Notes: generated by a model from the letters alone, not told the origin. A stretch of DNA of 64,000 nt from Aurantiacibacter xanthus (GCF_003584015.1 NZ_QXFM01000139.1:12936-76935); one strand, 5' to 3'; shown: positions 9,204-18,950, counted from the first letter of the stretch. Made by a program: numbers and translations.

Positions 9204-11561
9204 GTGCATGCTTTCCCGCTATCGCGGCGCTCGCTCCTCGTGGGCGGCGCCGCGCTGGCCGTCGCTCCGGCGATGGTGCGTGCGAGTGGCCCTGCGGACG
9301 TGGCGGGCGCGCCGTCGCAGCTGTGGTATCGGCAACCGGCCAGCACCTGGGTCGAGGCGCTGCCGGTGGGCAATGGCCGCCTCGGCGCGATGGTCTATGG
9401 CGGGATCGCGCGCGAACGGCTGCAACTCAACGAGGATACCCTGTGGACCGGCGGCCCATATGACCCGGTCAATCCCGAGGCGCGGGGCGCGCTGGACGAG
9501 GTGCGCCGCCTGATCGCGCAGCAGCGCTATGCCGAGGCGGAAGCGCTGGCCGACGCCAAGCTGATCGGCAGGCCCGCCACCCAGATGGCCTACCAGACCT
9601 TCGGCGAGCTGGAGATCAGCTTCCCCGAGCTGGAGGGCGTAGCGCCAGACGGATACCGCCGCTCGCTCGACCTCGACAGCGCGCTCGCCCGCACCGAGGC
9701 CACCATCGGCGGGATTGCTCACCTCCGCGAGGTCTTCGTATCGCCGCAGGCGCAGGTGATCGCGTTCCGCATGCGCGGGGCGGCGCTCTTTGCCGCCGAT
9801 ATCGAACTCACGAGCCAGCAACCGACCAGTGCGGTGACAGCCGAGGGGGCAAGCCTGCTGCTCACCGGGCGCAACGCAGGCCGTGCCGGGATCGCCCCGG
9901 CGCTGCGGCTGGCCGGACGCGCCTTGGTGCAAAGCGATGGCCATATCGCCGCCGACGGTGCGCGCCTGCGCGTGACCGAGGCCCACGAAATCGTCGTCTA
10001 TGTCGCGCTGGCGACCAGCTTCCGCCGCTTCGACGACACCAGCGGCGATCCGCAAGCCGAAGTCGCCGCTGCCATAGAAGGAGCCGCCCGGCTCGGCTAC
10101 GACACCCTGCGCGATCAGGCCGTATCCGCGCACCGCGAGCTGTTCCGCCGCGTATCGCTCGACCTTGGCACCACGCCGCGCGCTGAGCTGCCCACCGACC
10201 AGCGCGTCGCCGCCGATGACCTCACCGCCGACCCGGCGCTGGCAAAGCTCTACTTCGACTATGGCCGCTATCTGCTGATCGCCTCGTCACGGCCCGGCTC
10301 GCAGCCCGCCAACCTCCAAGGCATCTGGAACGGTGACAACGATCCGCCGTGGCAGTCGAAATACACGGTCAACATCAACACCGAGATGAACTACTGGGCC
10401 GCCGAGCCCACGGCGCTGGCCGAATGCACCGAGCCGCCGCTGCGCATGATCGAGGAGCTGGCGATCACCGGCGCACGCACAGCGCGCGAAATGTACGGCG
10501 CGCGCGGCTGGGTCTGCCACCACAACACCGACCTGTGGCGCGCCACCGCCCCGATCGACGGCGCGCAATGGGGCCTGTGGCCCCTGGGCGGCGCTTGGCT
10601 GTGCACGCACCTGTGGGACCGGTGGGACTATGGCCGCGACCGCGCGTTCCTCGCCCGCGCCTACCCGCTGATGCGTGGCGCGGCGCAGTTCTTCCTCGAT
10701 ACCCTGCAGGTGGACCCGGCCACGGGTACGCTGGTCACCAGCCCCTCGATCTCGCCCGAGAACCGTCACGGCGAAGGCGCGGCCGTGGCGGCAGGCCCGG
10801 CGATGGACCGCCAGATCCTGCGCGACCTGTTCCGCCAGACCGCCGGGGCGGCCCGCCTGCTCGGCCTCGACCCGGACTTTGCCGCCGAACTGCAAACCGC
10901 GCGCAGCCGCCTCGCGCCCGACCGGATCGGCGCGCAGGGCCAGTTGCAGGAATGGCTGGCGGATTGGGACGCCGCTGCGCCCGAGCCCGATCATCGCCAT
11001 GTGTCGCACCTCTATGCGCTGTTCCCCGGCAGCGAGATCGACCTTGCCGCCACCCCCGAACTCGCCGCTGCCGCGCGCCGCTCGCTCGATCTGCGCGGCG
11101 ACCGTTCGACCGGCTGGGCGACCGCCTGGCGGATCAACCTGCGCGCGCGCCTGCGTCAGCCGGAGCAGGCCCACGCCGCGCTGGCGTTCCTGCTCGGACC
11201 GGGGCGAGCCTACCCCAATCTGTTCGACGCCCACCCGCCGTTTCAGATCGACGGCAACTTCGGCGGCACCCGCGCCATTGCCGAAATGCTGCTGCAAAGC
11301 GAGGGCGACCGGCTGTTGTTGCTGCCCGCCCTCCCCGCGCAATGGCCCGCAGGTTCGGTGCGCGGGCTGCGCGCGCGCGGCAATCTCGAAGTGGCGCTGG
11401 CATGGCGCGACGGTCGTCTGGTGCAGGCCGAGCTTTCCTCCCCCATCGGCGGGCAATGGCAGGTCGGCTGCGGTGCCGGGGCCGCGCTGTCACAGCCGCT
11501 GCGAGAGATCAGGCTGGAAGCGGGCCAATCGCTACGGCTCGCGGGCGCGGACTTTGCCTGA
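9204..11561 (+). CDS. GH95 glycosidase (alpha-L-fucosidase/alpha-L-galactosidase family), Tat signal
   Basis: A 785-residue enzyme starting at GTG with GAGG a few bases upstream. The N terminus [16 protein letters not shown] is a twin-arginine type export signal. GH95 features are clear: [18 protein letters not shown] near the start, the paired asparagines of NINTEMNYW (about residues 390 and 392), the [10 protein letters not shown] general-acid segment (about residue 519) and FQIDGNFGG (about residue 679) near the C terminus. GH95 members hydrolyse alpha-1,2-L-fucosides or alpha-L-galactosides. Because some arabinoxylans carry L-galactose, and everything around is hemicellulose-directed, alpha-L-galactosidase is a reasonable alternative, but this is inference. 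It is in an operon with GH51. Confidence 0.9.
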   Translation: MHAFPLSRRSLLVGGAALAVAPAMVRASGPADVAGAPSQLWYRQPASTWVEALPVGNGRLGAMVYGGIARERLQLNEDTLWTGGPYDPVNPEARGALDEVRRLIAQQRYAEAEALADAKLIGRPATQMAYQTFGELEISFPELEGVAPDGYRRSLDLDSALARTEATIGGIAHLREVFVSPQAQVIAFRMRGAALFAADIELTSQQPTSAVTAEGASLLLTGRNAGRAGIAPALRLAGRALVQSDGHIAADGARLRVTEAHEIVVYVALATSFRRFDDTSGDPQAEVAAAIEGAARLGYDTLRDQAVSAHRELFRRVSLDLGTTPRAELPTDQRVAADDLTADPALAKLYFDYGRYLLIASSRPGSQPANLQGIWNGDNDPPWQSKYTVNINTEMNYWAAEPTALAECTEPPLRMIEELAITGARTAREMYGARGWVCHHNTDLWRATAPIDGAQWGLWPLGGAWLCTHLWDRWDYGRDRAFLARAYPLMRGAAQFFLDTLQVDPATGTLVTSPSISPENRHGEGAAVAAGPAMDRQILRDLFRQTAGAARLLGLDPDFAAELQTARSRLAPDRIGAQGQLQEWLADWDAAAPEPDHRHVSHLYALFPGSEIDLAATPELAAAARRSLDLRGDRSTGWATAWRINLRARLRQPEQAHAALAFLLGPGRAYPNLFDAHPPFQIDGNFGGTRAIAEMLLQSEGDRLLLLPALPAQWPAGSVRGLRARGNLEVALAWRDGRLVQAELSSPIGGQWQVGCGAGAALSQPLREIRLEAGQSLRLAGADFA

Positions 11562-11585
11562 TCGGGCAGATCGGGCGCGCGGCAG

Positions 11586-12392
11586 CTAAAGGCCGGTTAA
11601 CCCCGCCGATTGCGAATCCACCCCGTCGGTTCCCCGTGCCGCCATCACCACATTGGTATCCTCAAGCGCCAGTTCGACCAGCACCCGCATCGCCGCGGCA
11701 GCGGCCTCGGCATCGCCGGCGGCCACGGCATCGAGCACGCGGGCATGGTCGGGGATCGGATCGCGCGGCAGCTTGTGCGTGCGCTGCTTGTAGGTCGTCG
11801 TGAGCGACACCGCCGAGCCGATCGACGCGCTGATCGCGATCAGGGCATCGTTCATCGTCGCCTGCAACAGGGCATCGTGAAACTCGCGGTCTGCCACGCG
11901 GCCCTCTTCGGTGGCCAGCGAATGGCGACGCATCAGGCCGAGCGCTTCGCGCATCTGGCGAAGCTGGGCAGAGGTGCGGCGCTGCGCGGCAAAGGCCGCT
12001 GCCGCCGGTTCGATCACCAGCCGCAGCTCGAACAGGCTGCGCACAAGGCGCGCATCGGGCTCACCGGCGAAGGCCCAGGCCAGCACTTCGGGGTCGAGCA
12101 GGTTCCAGCGCTCACGCGGGAGCACCTTGGTGCCCGTCTTCGGGCGGCTTTCGACCAGCCCCTTGGCGGCCAGCACCTGCATTGCCTCGCGATAGGCGCC
12201 GCGCGAAACCTCCAGTTCCTCCGCCGCGGCCACTTCGCCGGGCAAGACGTCTCCGGGGGCGTACTTTCCGGCCAGGATGGCGATGCCGACCTTGTTGGCA
12301 ACTGCACCGCGCAAACGCCTGCCGGGGCCGCGCACCCCGCGCCCTTCACGCGGGTCGCTATCGCCCGCGCGGTCCTGCTGCCCTTTGCCCAT
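11586..12392 (-). CDS. GntR-family transcriptional regulator, FadR subfamily (FCD domain)
   Basis: A DNA-binding regulator that probably senses a sugar acid or a sugar-derived metabolite. The N-terminal winged helix reads GDVLPGEVAAAEELEVSRGAYREAMQVLAAKGLVESRPKTG in pieces and is followed by an all-helical FCD effector domain with REFHDALL and the late DHARVLDAVAAGD histidine segment. The start at 12392 (MGKGQQ) is preferred because GGAGG lies ten bases upstream; an ATG at 12401 in the same frame sits too close to it. The gene follows the halogenase gene by 78 bp on the same strand. It is the best candidate for binding the box-2 motif TTGTAGGANTA found in four places in this locus. Confidence 0.9.
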   Translation of the reverse strand: MGKGQQDRAGDSDPREGRGVRGPGRRLRGAVANKVGIAILAGKYAPGDVLPGEVAAAEELEVSRGAYREAMQVLAAKGLVESRPKTGTKVLPRERWNLLDPEVLAWAFAGEPDARLVRSLFELRLVIEPAAAAFAAQRRTSAQLRQMREALGLMRRHSLATEEGRVADREFHDALLQATMNDALIAISASIGSAVSLTTTYKQRTHKLPRDPIPDHARVLDAVAAGDAEAAAAAMRVLVELALEDTNVVMAARGTDGVDSQSAGLTGL

Positions 12393-12470
12393 TACGTCCA
12401 TGCCTCCGCTCAAGGCCAAGGTGAGCATCAAGTCAACAGCCGGTCAACCCTGCCCGCAAGCCGGCAGACC

Positions 12471-14009
12471 TCAGACCGGCATCATCGCGTGCTCGCGAAT
12501 ACGGTCCAGCAGGTCGCGATGACGCGGCAGCCCCTGCATCAAGCGCTCGGTCTGCTGGCGATTTTCGCGCATCGCCCGGATCGCCTGATCGCGCTCGCGC
12601 TGCGCTTCTCCGGGCGGCAGATCGGTGTGCCAGCCCATGCCGTACAGCACATACTGGTAGCTCGCCGAGGGGAACACCTCCTCGGCCCGGTCGAACTCGT
12701 CGTGCAGCCAGGGCGGCTGATACTTCCACAGCTCCATCAGGCCCAGCAGCCGGTCGGGGATCGTTTCGGGTCGCAGATTGTCGCGCCAGAACTCGGTATC
12801 GGTGCGCTTGGTCAGCGCATAGTGAAGCTTGAGGAAATCGATGATCCGGCCCCAGCGATAGAGGGTCGTCTCGTCATAGCGGCGCGCGATCACGTCCATC
12901 ACCGCGCGGTTCGGCGGCATCTGTTCCGCGATCATCTTGGCCGAAAGCTCGATCAGCACGATCGCCGAAGCCTCCAGCGGCTCAAGAAAGCCCGCCGCGA
13001 GGCCGACTGCGACCACATTGCGCTTCCAGAACGTTTCGCGGTGGCCCGAGCGGATCGGAATCTTGCGCACGGTCAGACCATCGGCGGCCGGCCCGATATA
13101 GGCGCGCAGCTCGCGCTCGGCTTCGTCAGCGCTGATGTGGCTGCTGGAAAAGACATGGCCGACACCGCGCCGCGTCGGCAGCCCGATGTCCCAGATCCAG
13201 CCTGCCGACTGGGCGGTGGAAATGGTGTGGCTGGCGATGGGATCGTCCGGGTCGGCATAGGGCACCTGCACCGCCAGCGCGGTGTCGCAGAACAGCACCT
13301 CGTTGCAGCTGCGGAACGGAACATCCATCGCGCCTTCGATCAGCAGCGCCTTGAAGCCGGTGCAATCGACGAACAGGTCGCCGACGATGTCGCCCGCCTG
13401 TTGGGTGCGCACCATCGTTACATCGCCGCTCTCGTCGGTTACGACCTCGGTGACATCGGCAAGCACATGGCGCACGCCGAGCTTTTCGCAGCAATGCCGC
13501 TGCATGAACTGGGAGAATTTGCCCGCATCGAGATGATAGGCATAGTTCGCCAGGCTCTCGAATTCGGGGGTGGCGATGGTCTTGGGCGCAAGGCCCGCAT
13601 CGCAGATCCGGCCTTGCGGCGTGACCGCATCGCAGAAGGTGGTGGCGCGCTCTGTCTGCCAGTGCGGGACAAGGCTGAGCCGGGCAAAACCCTGCGGCAG
13701 CATGAGCGGGTGGTAGTAGCCCTCATCGGGCTCGCCGGTGGTCCAGCGATTGAACCGTGCGCCCTGCTTGAACGCGCCATCGCATTCGCGCAGGAAATCG
13801 GTTTCCGAGACGCCGATCCCGCGCAAGGTGTTGCGCAGAGTGGGCCAGGTTCCCTCGCCCACACCGATGATCGGCACATTGGGCGATTCGACCAGAGTGA
13901 CGGTGAAGCCGTGCGACATCCGGGCCTGATGGCGGGCCGCGATGACCCCTGCCGTCAGCCAGCCGGCCGTGCCTCCGCCAACGATGACAATATGCTCAAC
14001 CTGTCCCAT
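12471..14009 (-). CDS. Flavin-dependent tryptophan halogenase-family protein
   Basis: A 512-residue FAD-binding protein. It begins with the dinucleotide fold GGGTAGW at residues 11-17, keeps the lysine of the halogenase active site in AFKQGARFNRW (Lys81), and has WIWDIG near residue 270, a relaxed form of the halogenase WxWxIP motif. In characterised relatives FADH2 and oxygen produce hypohalous acid that halogenates tryptophan. In sphingomonads, Caulobacter and Alteromonas many such genes sit instead beside TonB receptors and SapC in carbohydrate loci, as here, and their substrate is unknown. It follows the TonB receptor gene on the same strand after a stem-loop at 14034-14060. No signal peptide is seen. 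Confidence 0.85.
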   Translation of the reverse strand: MGQVEHIVIVGGGTAGWLTAGVIAARHQARMSHGFTVTLVESPNVPIIGVGEGTWPTLRNTLRGIGVSETDFLRECDGAFKQGARFNRWTTGEPDEGYYHPLMLPQGFARLSLVPHWQTERATTFCDAVTPQGRICDAGLAPKTIATPEFESLANYAYHLDAGKFSQFMQRHCCEKLGVRHVLADVTEVVTDESGDVTMVRTQQAGDIVGDLFVDCTGFKALLIEGAMDVPFRSCNEVLFCDTALAVQVPYADPDDPIASHTISTAQSAGWIWDIGLPTRRGVGHVFSSSHISADEAERELRAYIGPAADGLTVRKIPIRSGHRETFWKRNVVAVGLAAGFLEPLEASAIVLIELSAKMIAEQMPPNRAVMDVIARRYDETTLYRWGRIIDFLKLHYALTKRTDTEFWRDNLRPETIPDRLLGLMELWKYQPPWLHDEFDRAEEVFPSASYQYVLYGMGWHTDLPPGEAQRERDQAIRAMRENRQQTERLMQGLPRHRDLLDRIREHAMMPV

Positions 14010-14033
14010 CTCGCCATTTCATCGTGAAAAGAG

Positions 14034-14060
14034 GCGGGGCGCAATCGAAATGCGCCCCGC
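14034..14060 (-). terminator. Stem-loop between TonB receptor and halogenase genes
   Basis: A perfect 10-bp inverted repeat (GCGGGGCGCA / TGCGCCCCGC) with a seven-base loop. Read on the minus strand it follows the TonB receptor stop and is followed by CTCTTTT, so it looks like an intrinsic terminator or attenuator. It would lower transcription of the halogenase relative to the receptor. Confidence 0.6.
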
Positions 14061-14075
14061 ACCAGTGGGAGACTA

Positions 14076-16988
14076 TCAGTAACGGAAGCGCACCCCCAGC
14101 GAGTAGCGCCGACCGTAGTCGAACACGTCGAGCAGCTGGTTCGAATACCGACCATGCGTGCTCTGCTGGTTACCGTTCACGTTCAGCACCTCGGCGAAGA
14201 CGCTGAAGGCATCGTTGATGTCGTAGCTCGAGGTCAGATCGATCTGGAAGCTCTCGTCAACGAAGGTCGGCTCGGAGCCGAAGGCGCCGGTGTTCTGGTT
14301 CTGACCGAACCCGGCCAGATACTCGTCACGCCAGTTGAGCGCGGCGCGGATCTGGAAACCGTTCTTGTCATAGAAGCCGACGAAGTTGGCCGAGTTGGCA
14401 AGCCCCGTCACCGCAAAGCCGGTCTGCGAGATATCGCTATCGTCGTAGGGCCGGTTGGTGTCGACGAAGGTGGCATTGGCCTGGAAGCCGAAGCCGCTGT
14501 CGCCGAACACGTGCTGCAGCGCGACTTCGACGCCCTTCACCGTCGCCTCGGGCCCGTTGATCTGCTGGGTGACCGAGAACACCGCCGGCTGGCCGGTGGT
14601 CGGGTCGATCACGCCGTTGATCCCCTGCCGCGTCACGCCGCCAACGATGAAGTTGGACACGTTCTTGAGGAAGGCGTTCACAGCAAAATAGGAGTTCCGC
14701 TGATAATACCATTCCACCGCCAGGTCGAAGTTGTCGGCCAGGTACGGCTTGAGCGCCGGGTTGCCGCCCGATGCGCTGAGCGCACCCACACGCTGCCCGG
14801 TGCCGACGTTGAGCTGCGGATAAAGCAGGCCAAGGCTCGGCCGGGTGATGGTGCGCGAGGCGCTGAAGCGGGCCTGCAACTCGGGAGTGATCTCCAGACG
14901 GGTATCGAGGCTCGGCAGCAGGTAGTTGTAGGTCGCCGTCCCGGTCAGCGGTTGCGGATCGGAGAGCACGATGGTCAGCAGGGTCGGATCGGCCGTGCTG
15001 GTCGTGATCGAGAGCGGCACCCGGCCGTTACCGTTGGCAGCAATCTTGGTGTGCTCGTTGCGCATACCCGCCGATACGTGGAACGGCATGCCGCCGATCT
15101 CGGTATCGAAGCTGGTCCGGAAGTACAGCGCCCAAGTCTGCTCCTGAATATCGCGAATCGATCCCGAATCCAGCGCCTCGGTGAACTGGCCGGTAAAGGC
15201 CGTGCCGCAACATTCGGTATTATACCCAGGGATAGTGGTGGTCTGCGGATTGCCGAGGCCGCTCAGATAGGCCTGATATGCCTCCGGGCTGAACAGGAAG
15301 ATCGACGGAGGCAGATTGCCTTCGAAGCCCGGAATAAAGTCGTTGAGACTGATCGACCCTTCGTAAAGCGAGCCCGGCAGCGGATTGATGCCGGAACCCT
15401 GACCCGACGGGCCACCATATCCGGCATAGGCCTGCCAGAAGTTATTGGCGAAGGTGTTGTAGTTCGCGAAGTTGAACTTGTCCTCATAGTACTGGCCGCC
15501 GAACTGGACCGTGAGGTTGTCCTGCTCCCACTTGCCGCCAGCACGCACCTGCCACAGTTCGTCGCGGTTGCGCTGGGTCTGGTTGACCGTCACGTGCGAG
15601 CCGATCAGGCTGGTATCGGCCCAGCTGCCCGCAACTCCGGCAGGGCCGAAGTTCGTGATCGACGGGAAGGCCCCGCTGCTGTCGCCAGTGACCTGGAAAC
15701 GGACCGGCGCACCGAGCGCGCCGCCATAGCCGATGTCGGCATTGAGGCTGCCAATCACACCGCCCGGATTGAGCTTGCTCAGCGCATAGGCACCGTCCAG
15801 TTCGAAGCTGAGGTTGTCGCTCGCTTCCAGCTCGATGTTGAGGCCGGTCTGGTTGGTTTCGAGGATCTGGCGGTTCAGCGCCGAGGTGAAGTCGGTCGGC
15901 GTGCCAGCCTGCACGAAGTCGACTACCGTGCCATTCTCGTCGAGCGTGACATCGCGCAGCGAACCCTGGTTGAACCACATGCCGAAGGCATAGTTGTTCG
16001 AGGTCACTTCCTGCCGCGAGTAGTTGTTGTCGAGCGTGACCATCGAGCCTTCGGACGGCTTCCACTGCAACGCCAGACGCGCATCGATGCGCTCGTCTTC
16101 CACGCGCTGCTGCTCGGCACCGTACTGCTGCGGGAACCAGCCCGGGATGCTCCGCAGGTCGGAAGCCGGGATCGGCGGCGTGTCCGGATCGCTGTCCTCG
16201 ACGCGCGGATTACAGCTCGTGGCCGTGCTGCCAGCGAGCTGACACGGCGCAAAGGTGTTGCCCGGCCAGCCGCTCACATAGACGCGGTTGGTGTCGGTCT
16301 TGCGCTGCGTATAGATGAAGTCGGCCAGCACGCCGAACGTGTCGCCGAAGGTGTTGCTGACCAGCAGGCCTGCAGTCGGCGCGATCTCGCCCGAACGGTC
16401 CTGAATCGACCCCGAAGCCGTCACCGCGGCGCGGAAGCCGGGACGGTCGAACGGATTGGGGAACTGAATGTCGACCGTCGCACCGATCGACGAGGACGAC
16501 AGCGAAACGTCAGGCGTCTTCATCACGGCGAGAGCGCCGATGAAGTCCACGCCCACGGTCGAGAAGTCGATCTGGCGGCCGCCCGTGGCCGTCGAAATGC
16601 GGCGGCCATCGTACAGCGTGGTGTTGAAGTCGCCGCCGAAGCCGCGAACGGTGATGCCGGTGGCTTCGCCGCGCGCACCGCTGCGCTGGATCGACACACC
16701 CGGCAGGCGCTGCAGCGAAGCAGCCACGTTCGAATCGGGGAACTTGCCGATGTCTTCCGAGGAAATCACGTCGACCACGCCCGACGCGTCGCGCTTTTCA
16801 TCAAGGTTGCGCTGAAGCGAGCCACGCAGGCCCGTCACGACGATGGTGTCGCTCGCTCCGTCACGGCTGTCCTGAGCAAGCGCGGGAGCCGCGCACATCA
16901 GGGCCAGGGCACTCGTCGCGCATCCAAGCACGATCTTGTTACCGCTACCATTTTTACGGAAACGAGGACCAATAGCGATCACTTTCAT
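14076..16988 (-). CDS. TonB-dependent outer-membrane receptor (Xanthomonas/Caulobacter type)
   Basis: A 970-residue outer-membrane transporter that should import xylo- or arabino-oligosaccharides using TonB energy. It has a signal peptide ending APALAQD, a plug domain starting TIVVTGLRGSLQRNLDEKR with DASGVVDVISSEDIGKFPDSN and LQRLPGVSIQRS, and a beta-barrel that ends in GVRFRY, the aromatic C terminus needed for barrel insertion. The layout matches the Xanthomonas/Caulobacter TonB subfamily, which is linked to plant carbohydrates. It is divergent from sapC and precedes the halogenase gene. The substrate is inferred only from the neighbours. No clear TonB box was pinned down. Confidence 0.93.
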   Translation of the reverse strand: MKVIAIGPRFRKNGSGNKIVLGCATSALALMCAAPALAQDSRDGASDTIVVTGLRGSLQRNLDEKRDASGVVDVISSEDIGKFPDSNVAASLQRLPGVSIQRSGARGEATGITVRGFGGDFNTTLYDGRRISTATGGRQIDFSTVGVDFIGALAVMKTPDVSLSSSSIGATVDIQFPNPFDRPGFRAAVTASGSIQDRSGEIAPTAGLLVSNTFGDTFGVLADFIYTQRKTDTNRVYVSGWPGNTFAPCQLAGSTATSCNPRVEDSDPDTPPIPASDLRSIPGWFPQQYGAEQQRVEDERIDARLALQWKPSEGSMVTLDNNYSRQEVTSNNYAFGMWFNQGSLRDVTLDENGTVVDFVQAGTPTDFTSALNRQILETNQTGLNIELEASDNLSFELDGAYALSKLNPGGVIGSLNADIGYGGALGAPVRFQVTGDSSGAFPSITNFGPAGVAGSWADTSLIGSHVTVNQTQRNRDELWQVRAGGKWEQDNLTVQFGGQYYEDKFNFANYNTFANNFWQAYAGYGGPSGQGSGINPLPGSLYEGSISLNDFIPGFEGNLPPSIFLFSPEAYQAYLSGLGNPQTTTIPGYNTECCGTAFTGQFTEALDSGSIRDIQEQTWALYFRTSFDTEIGGMPFHVSAGMRNEHTKIAANGNGRVPLSITTSTADPTLLTIVLSDPQPLTGTATYNYLLPSLDTRLEITPELQARFSASRTITRPSLGLLYPQLNVGTGQRVGALSASGGNPALKPYLADNFDLAVEWYYQRNSYFAVNAFLKNVSNFIVGGVTRQGINGVIDPTTGQPAVFSVTQQINGPEATVKGVEVALQHVFGDSGFGFQANATFVDTNRPYDDSDISQTGFAVTGLANSANFVGFYDKNGFQIRAALNWRDEYLAGFGQNQNTGAFGSEPTFVDESFQIDLTSSYDINDAFSVFAEVLNVNGNQQSTHGRYSNQLLDVFDYGRRYSLGVRFRY

Positions 16989-17241
16989 TTCAAATCATCC
17001 CCTCATAACGTCGCTCTACGGCGTTTCTGAAACCTGGCCAGCCCTGAGCTTATGCTCGCGGCCTATCGCATCTAGGTCGGATAACCATATAACCATTATT
17101 GGCAAATGCAACATTTGTCGGAGTTAATTTTCCTGCTACTTGTGCATTGCGCGACGAAAGTGCGATTTCCGTGCAACACTACCCCTCGCCGGACACGAAG
17201 AAAAGTCGGCGCACGGCAGGGTAAAGAGGAGAATTGGGACG
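16989..17241. promoter_or_regulatory. Divergent promoter region of TonB receptor and sapC
   Basis: A 253-bp region that must hold promoters for both directions. It contains two tandem copies of ATAACCAT at 17081-17096 in a locally AT-rich stretch (about 17080-17140). Neither the xyl-box nor the box-2 motif is present, so control of receptor uptake may differ from that of the enzymes. Promoter boxes could not be assigned with confidence. Confidence 0.5.
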
Positions 17242-17922
17242 GTGGGTGATCTGGTATTCCTGGAAGCACAAGGCCACGCTGGTCTGCGCGTAAACACGGC
17301 GAATGCATCTGGCCGACACTTCGTCCAGCTGGTGGTGAGCGAATTCCCCCAGGCCGCTTGCGAATACCCGATTCTGTTCACCAAGCACCCGGAGACCGGA
17401 GCCTTTTATCCGGGCGCGGTGATGGGGCTGGAAGCGGGCCGAAATCTCTATGCGCACGAGGGTGCGCTGCCCGGATACCGCCCCGCCGATCTGGTGCGGC
17501 AGGGCTTCTATGTGGTGGACGATCGCATCGCCATCGATCCCGAGGATCCCGTCTTCTCCGGCGGCGACCAGCCCCTGTTCGACGACCGCGGCGAGCCCAC
17601 TCACACGCTGCGCCTGATCCAGCAGGCCATGCAACAGCTCGCGCAGGGTTTGCAGGAGACCAGCGCCGTGCTCGACCGATTCGTCGAACACCGCCTGCTC
17701 GAACCGATCGATATTGCGCTCGACTTCGATGATGGCTCGCACCTGCGCCTCGACGGGCTCTATTCGGTCAGTCTCGATGCGCTGCACGCGCTCGACGATG
17801 ATGCGGCGCTGGCGCTGTTCCGGCACGGCGATCTGCAACTCGCCTACCTGCAGTCGGCCTCGGTCCGCCACATCAGGAACCTCGCGCGTCGGCGCAACGA
17901 GCAACTCTTCGCCGCCGCCTGA
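17242..17922 (+). CDS. SapC family protein
   Basis: A 226-residue protein of the SapC family, named after a Campylobacter S-layer associated gene; its molecular function is not established. The region ACEYPILFTKHPETGAFYPGAVMGLEAGRNLY and the preceding FVQLVVSEFPQAA match the family pattern. The GTG at 17242 was chosen because AGGAG lies ten bases upstream and because the family normally begins close to this residue; the ATG at 17140 would add a stretch that does not look coding. Its TGA overlaps the ATG of the JmjC-like gene (TGATG). In related genomes SapC sits with TonB receptors and halogenase-like genes, as in this window. Confidence 0.85.
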   Translation: MGDLVFLEAQGHAGLRVNTANASGRHFVQLVVSEFPQAACEYPILFTKHPETGAFYPGAVMGLEAGRNLYAHEGALPGYRPADLVRQGFYVVDDRIAIDPEDPVFSGGDQPLFDDRGEPTHTLRLIQQAMQQLAQGLQETSAVLDRFVEHRLLEPIDIALDFDDGSHLRLDGLYSVSLDALHALDDDAALALFRHGDLQLAYLQSASVRHIRNLARRRNEQLFAAA

Positions 17923-18929
17923 TGCCCGCTCCGGCGAGCCTTCCCGGCCGCGAATCGCTGGCCAGCCCGGAGGCCTTTCGGGCCGAGGTGATGCAGCAAT
18001 GCCAGCCGCGCCTGCTCCCCGGAGCGGTGCGCGACTGGCCGCTGCTAACCGAAGGCGGCGAAGGCGTGCTCGCCCAATTGCGCCGCCACGACAGCGGGCG
18101 CACCGCCGAGATGTTTGTCGGCCGTGCCGAGATCGGGCAGCGCTATTACTACGACGACGACCTCACGCAGTTCAATTTCGCCCGCGAGACGGTGACGCTC
18201 GCCCAGGCGCTCGACCGCATGGAGGCGACGGCCGGTGTGGAAGGGGCCGATACGCTCTATCTCGGCTCGCTCCCGGCGGAGAATCACTTCCCCGCAATGG
18301 TGAGCCAGGTGCGCACCCCATTTGTGCCGCCGACAGTGCTGCCGCGTTTCTGGATCGGCCACGGCTCGCAGGTGGCCTGCCATTATGACGCGCTGGACAA
18401 TGTCGCTTGCGTCGCCATGGGGCGGCGGCGCTTCACGCTTTACCCGCCCGAGGCGATTGCCGACCTCTATGTCGGGCCGATCGACTTCACGATGGCCGGG
18501 CAACCCGTTGGCCTTGCCGTCGATTCGCAGCGGGGCGATCCGCGCTATCCGCGCTTCGAGGCGATCCGCGACCGGGCGCTGGTGTTCGAGCTGGAACCGG
18601 GCGACGCGCTCTATGTGCCCAAGCTGTGGTGGCACAAGGTGGAAGCGCTCGATTCGCTGAACGTGCTGGTCAACTTCTGGTGGGACGGTTTTTCGCCAGC
18701 GGCAGACCCGCCCTATGCCGCGCTGCTGCTGTCGATGATTGCCATTGCCGAACGTCCGGCGGGCGAGCGCGCCGCGTGGAAGGCCTATTTCGACCATTAC
18801 GTGTTTCGCCCGGAGGGCCATCCGCTGGCATTCCTCCCCGAGGAGAAGCGCGGCCTGCTGGGATCTCTGGCCGAGGGCGCCTATCAACGCATCCGCATGG
18901 CGGCGATGCGGATGCTGCGCGGGCAGTAA
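17922..18929 (+). CDS. Cupin-like / JmjC-domain oxygenase-like protein
   Basis: A 335-residue protein with the fold of JmjC hydroxylases. Visible features are FWIGHGSQVACHYDALDNVACVAMGRRRF in pieces, where His and Asp of HYD would be the first two iron ligands, then the basic arm before TLYPP, the block ELEPGDALYVPKLWWHKVEAL with a distal histidine, and NVLVNFWWD. These suggest an Fe(II)/2-oxoglutarate dioxygenase, but the substrate is unknown. It is translationally coupled to sapC. Pairing of SapC, this cupin, a halogenase-like flavoprotein and a TonB receptor is a recurring but unexplained neighbourhood in carbohydrate-using proteobacteria. Confidence 0.8.
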   Translation: MPAPASLPGRESLASPEAFRAEVMQQCQPRLLPGAVRDWPLLTEGGEGVLAQLRRHDSGRTAEMFVGRAEIGQRYYYDDDLTQFNFARETVTLAQALDRMEATAGVEGADTLYLGSLPAENHFPAMVSQVRTPFVPPTVLPRFWIGHGSQVACHYDALDNVACVAMGRRRFTLYPPEAIADLYVGPIDFTMAGQPVGLAVDSQRGDPRYPRFEAIRDRALVFELEPGDALYVPKLWWHKVEALDSLNVLVNFWWDGFSPAADPPYAALLLSMIAIAERPAGERAAWKAYFDHYVFRPEGHPLAFLPEEKRGLLGSLAEGAYQRIRMAAMRMLRGQ

Positions 18930-18950
18930 CGCAGGCGACGACCGCCCTCT

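Noticed and set aside
14154-17030. 958-codon plus-strand open frame opposite the TonB receptor
   Set aside because: The minus-strand frame is a complete TonB receptor with signal, plug and C-terminal aromatic residue; the antisense frame has no recognisable domain.
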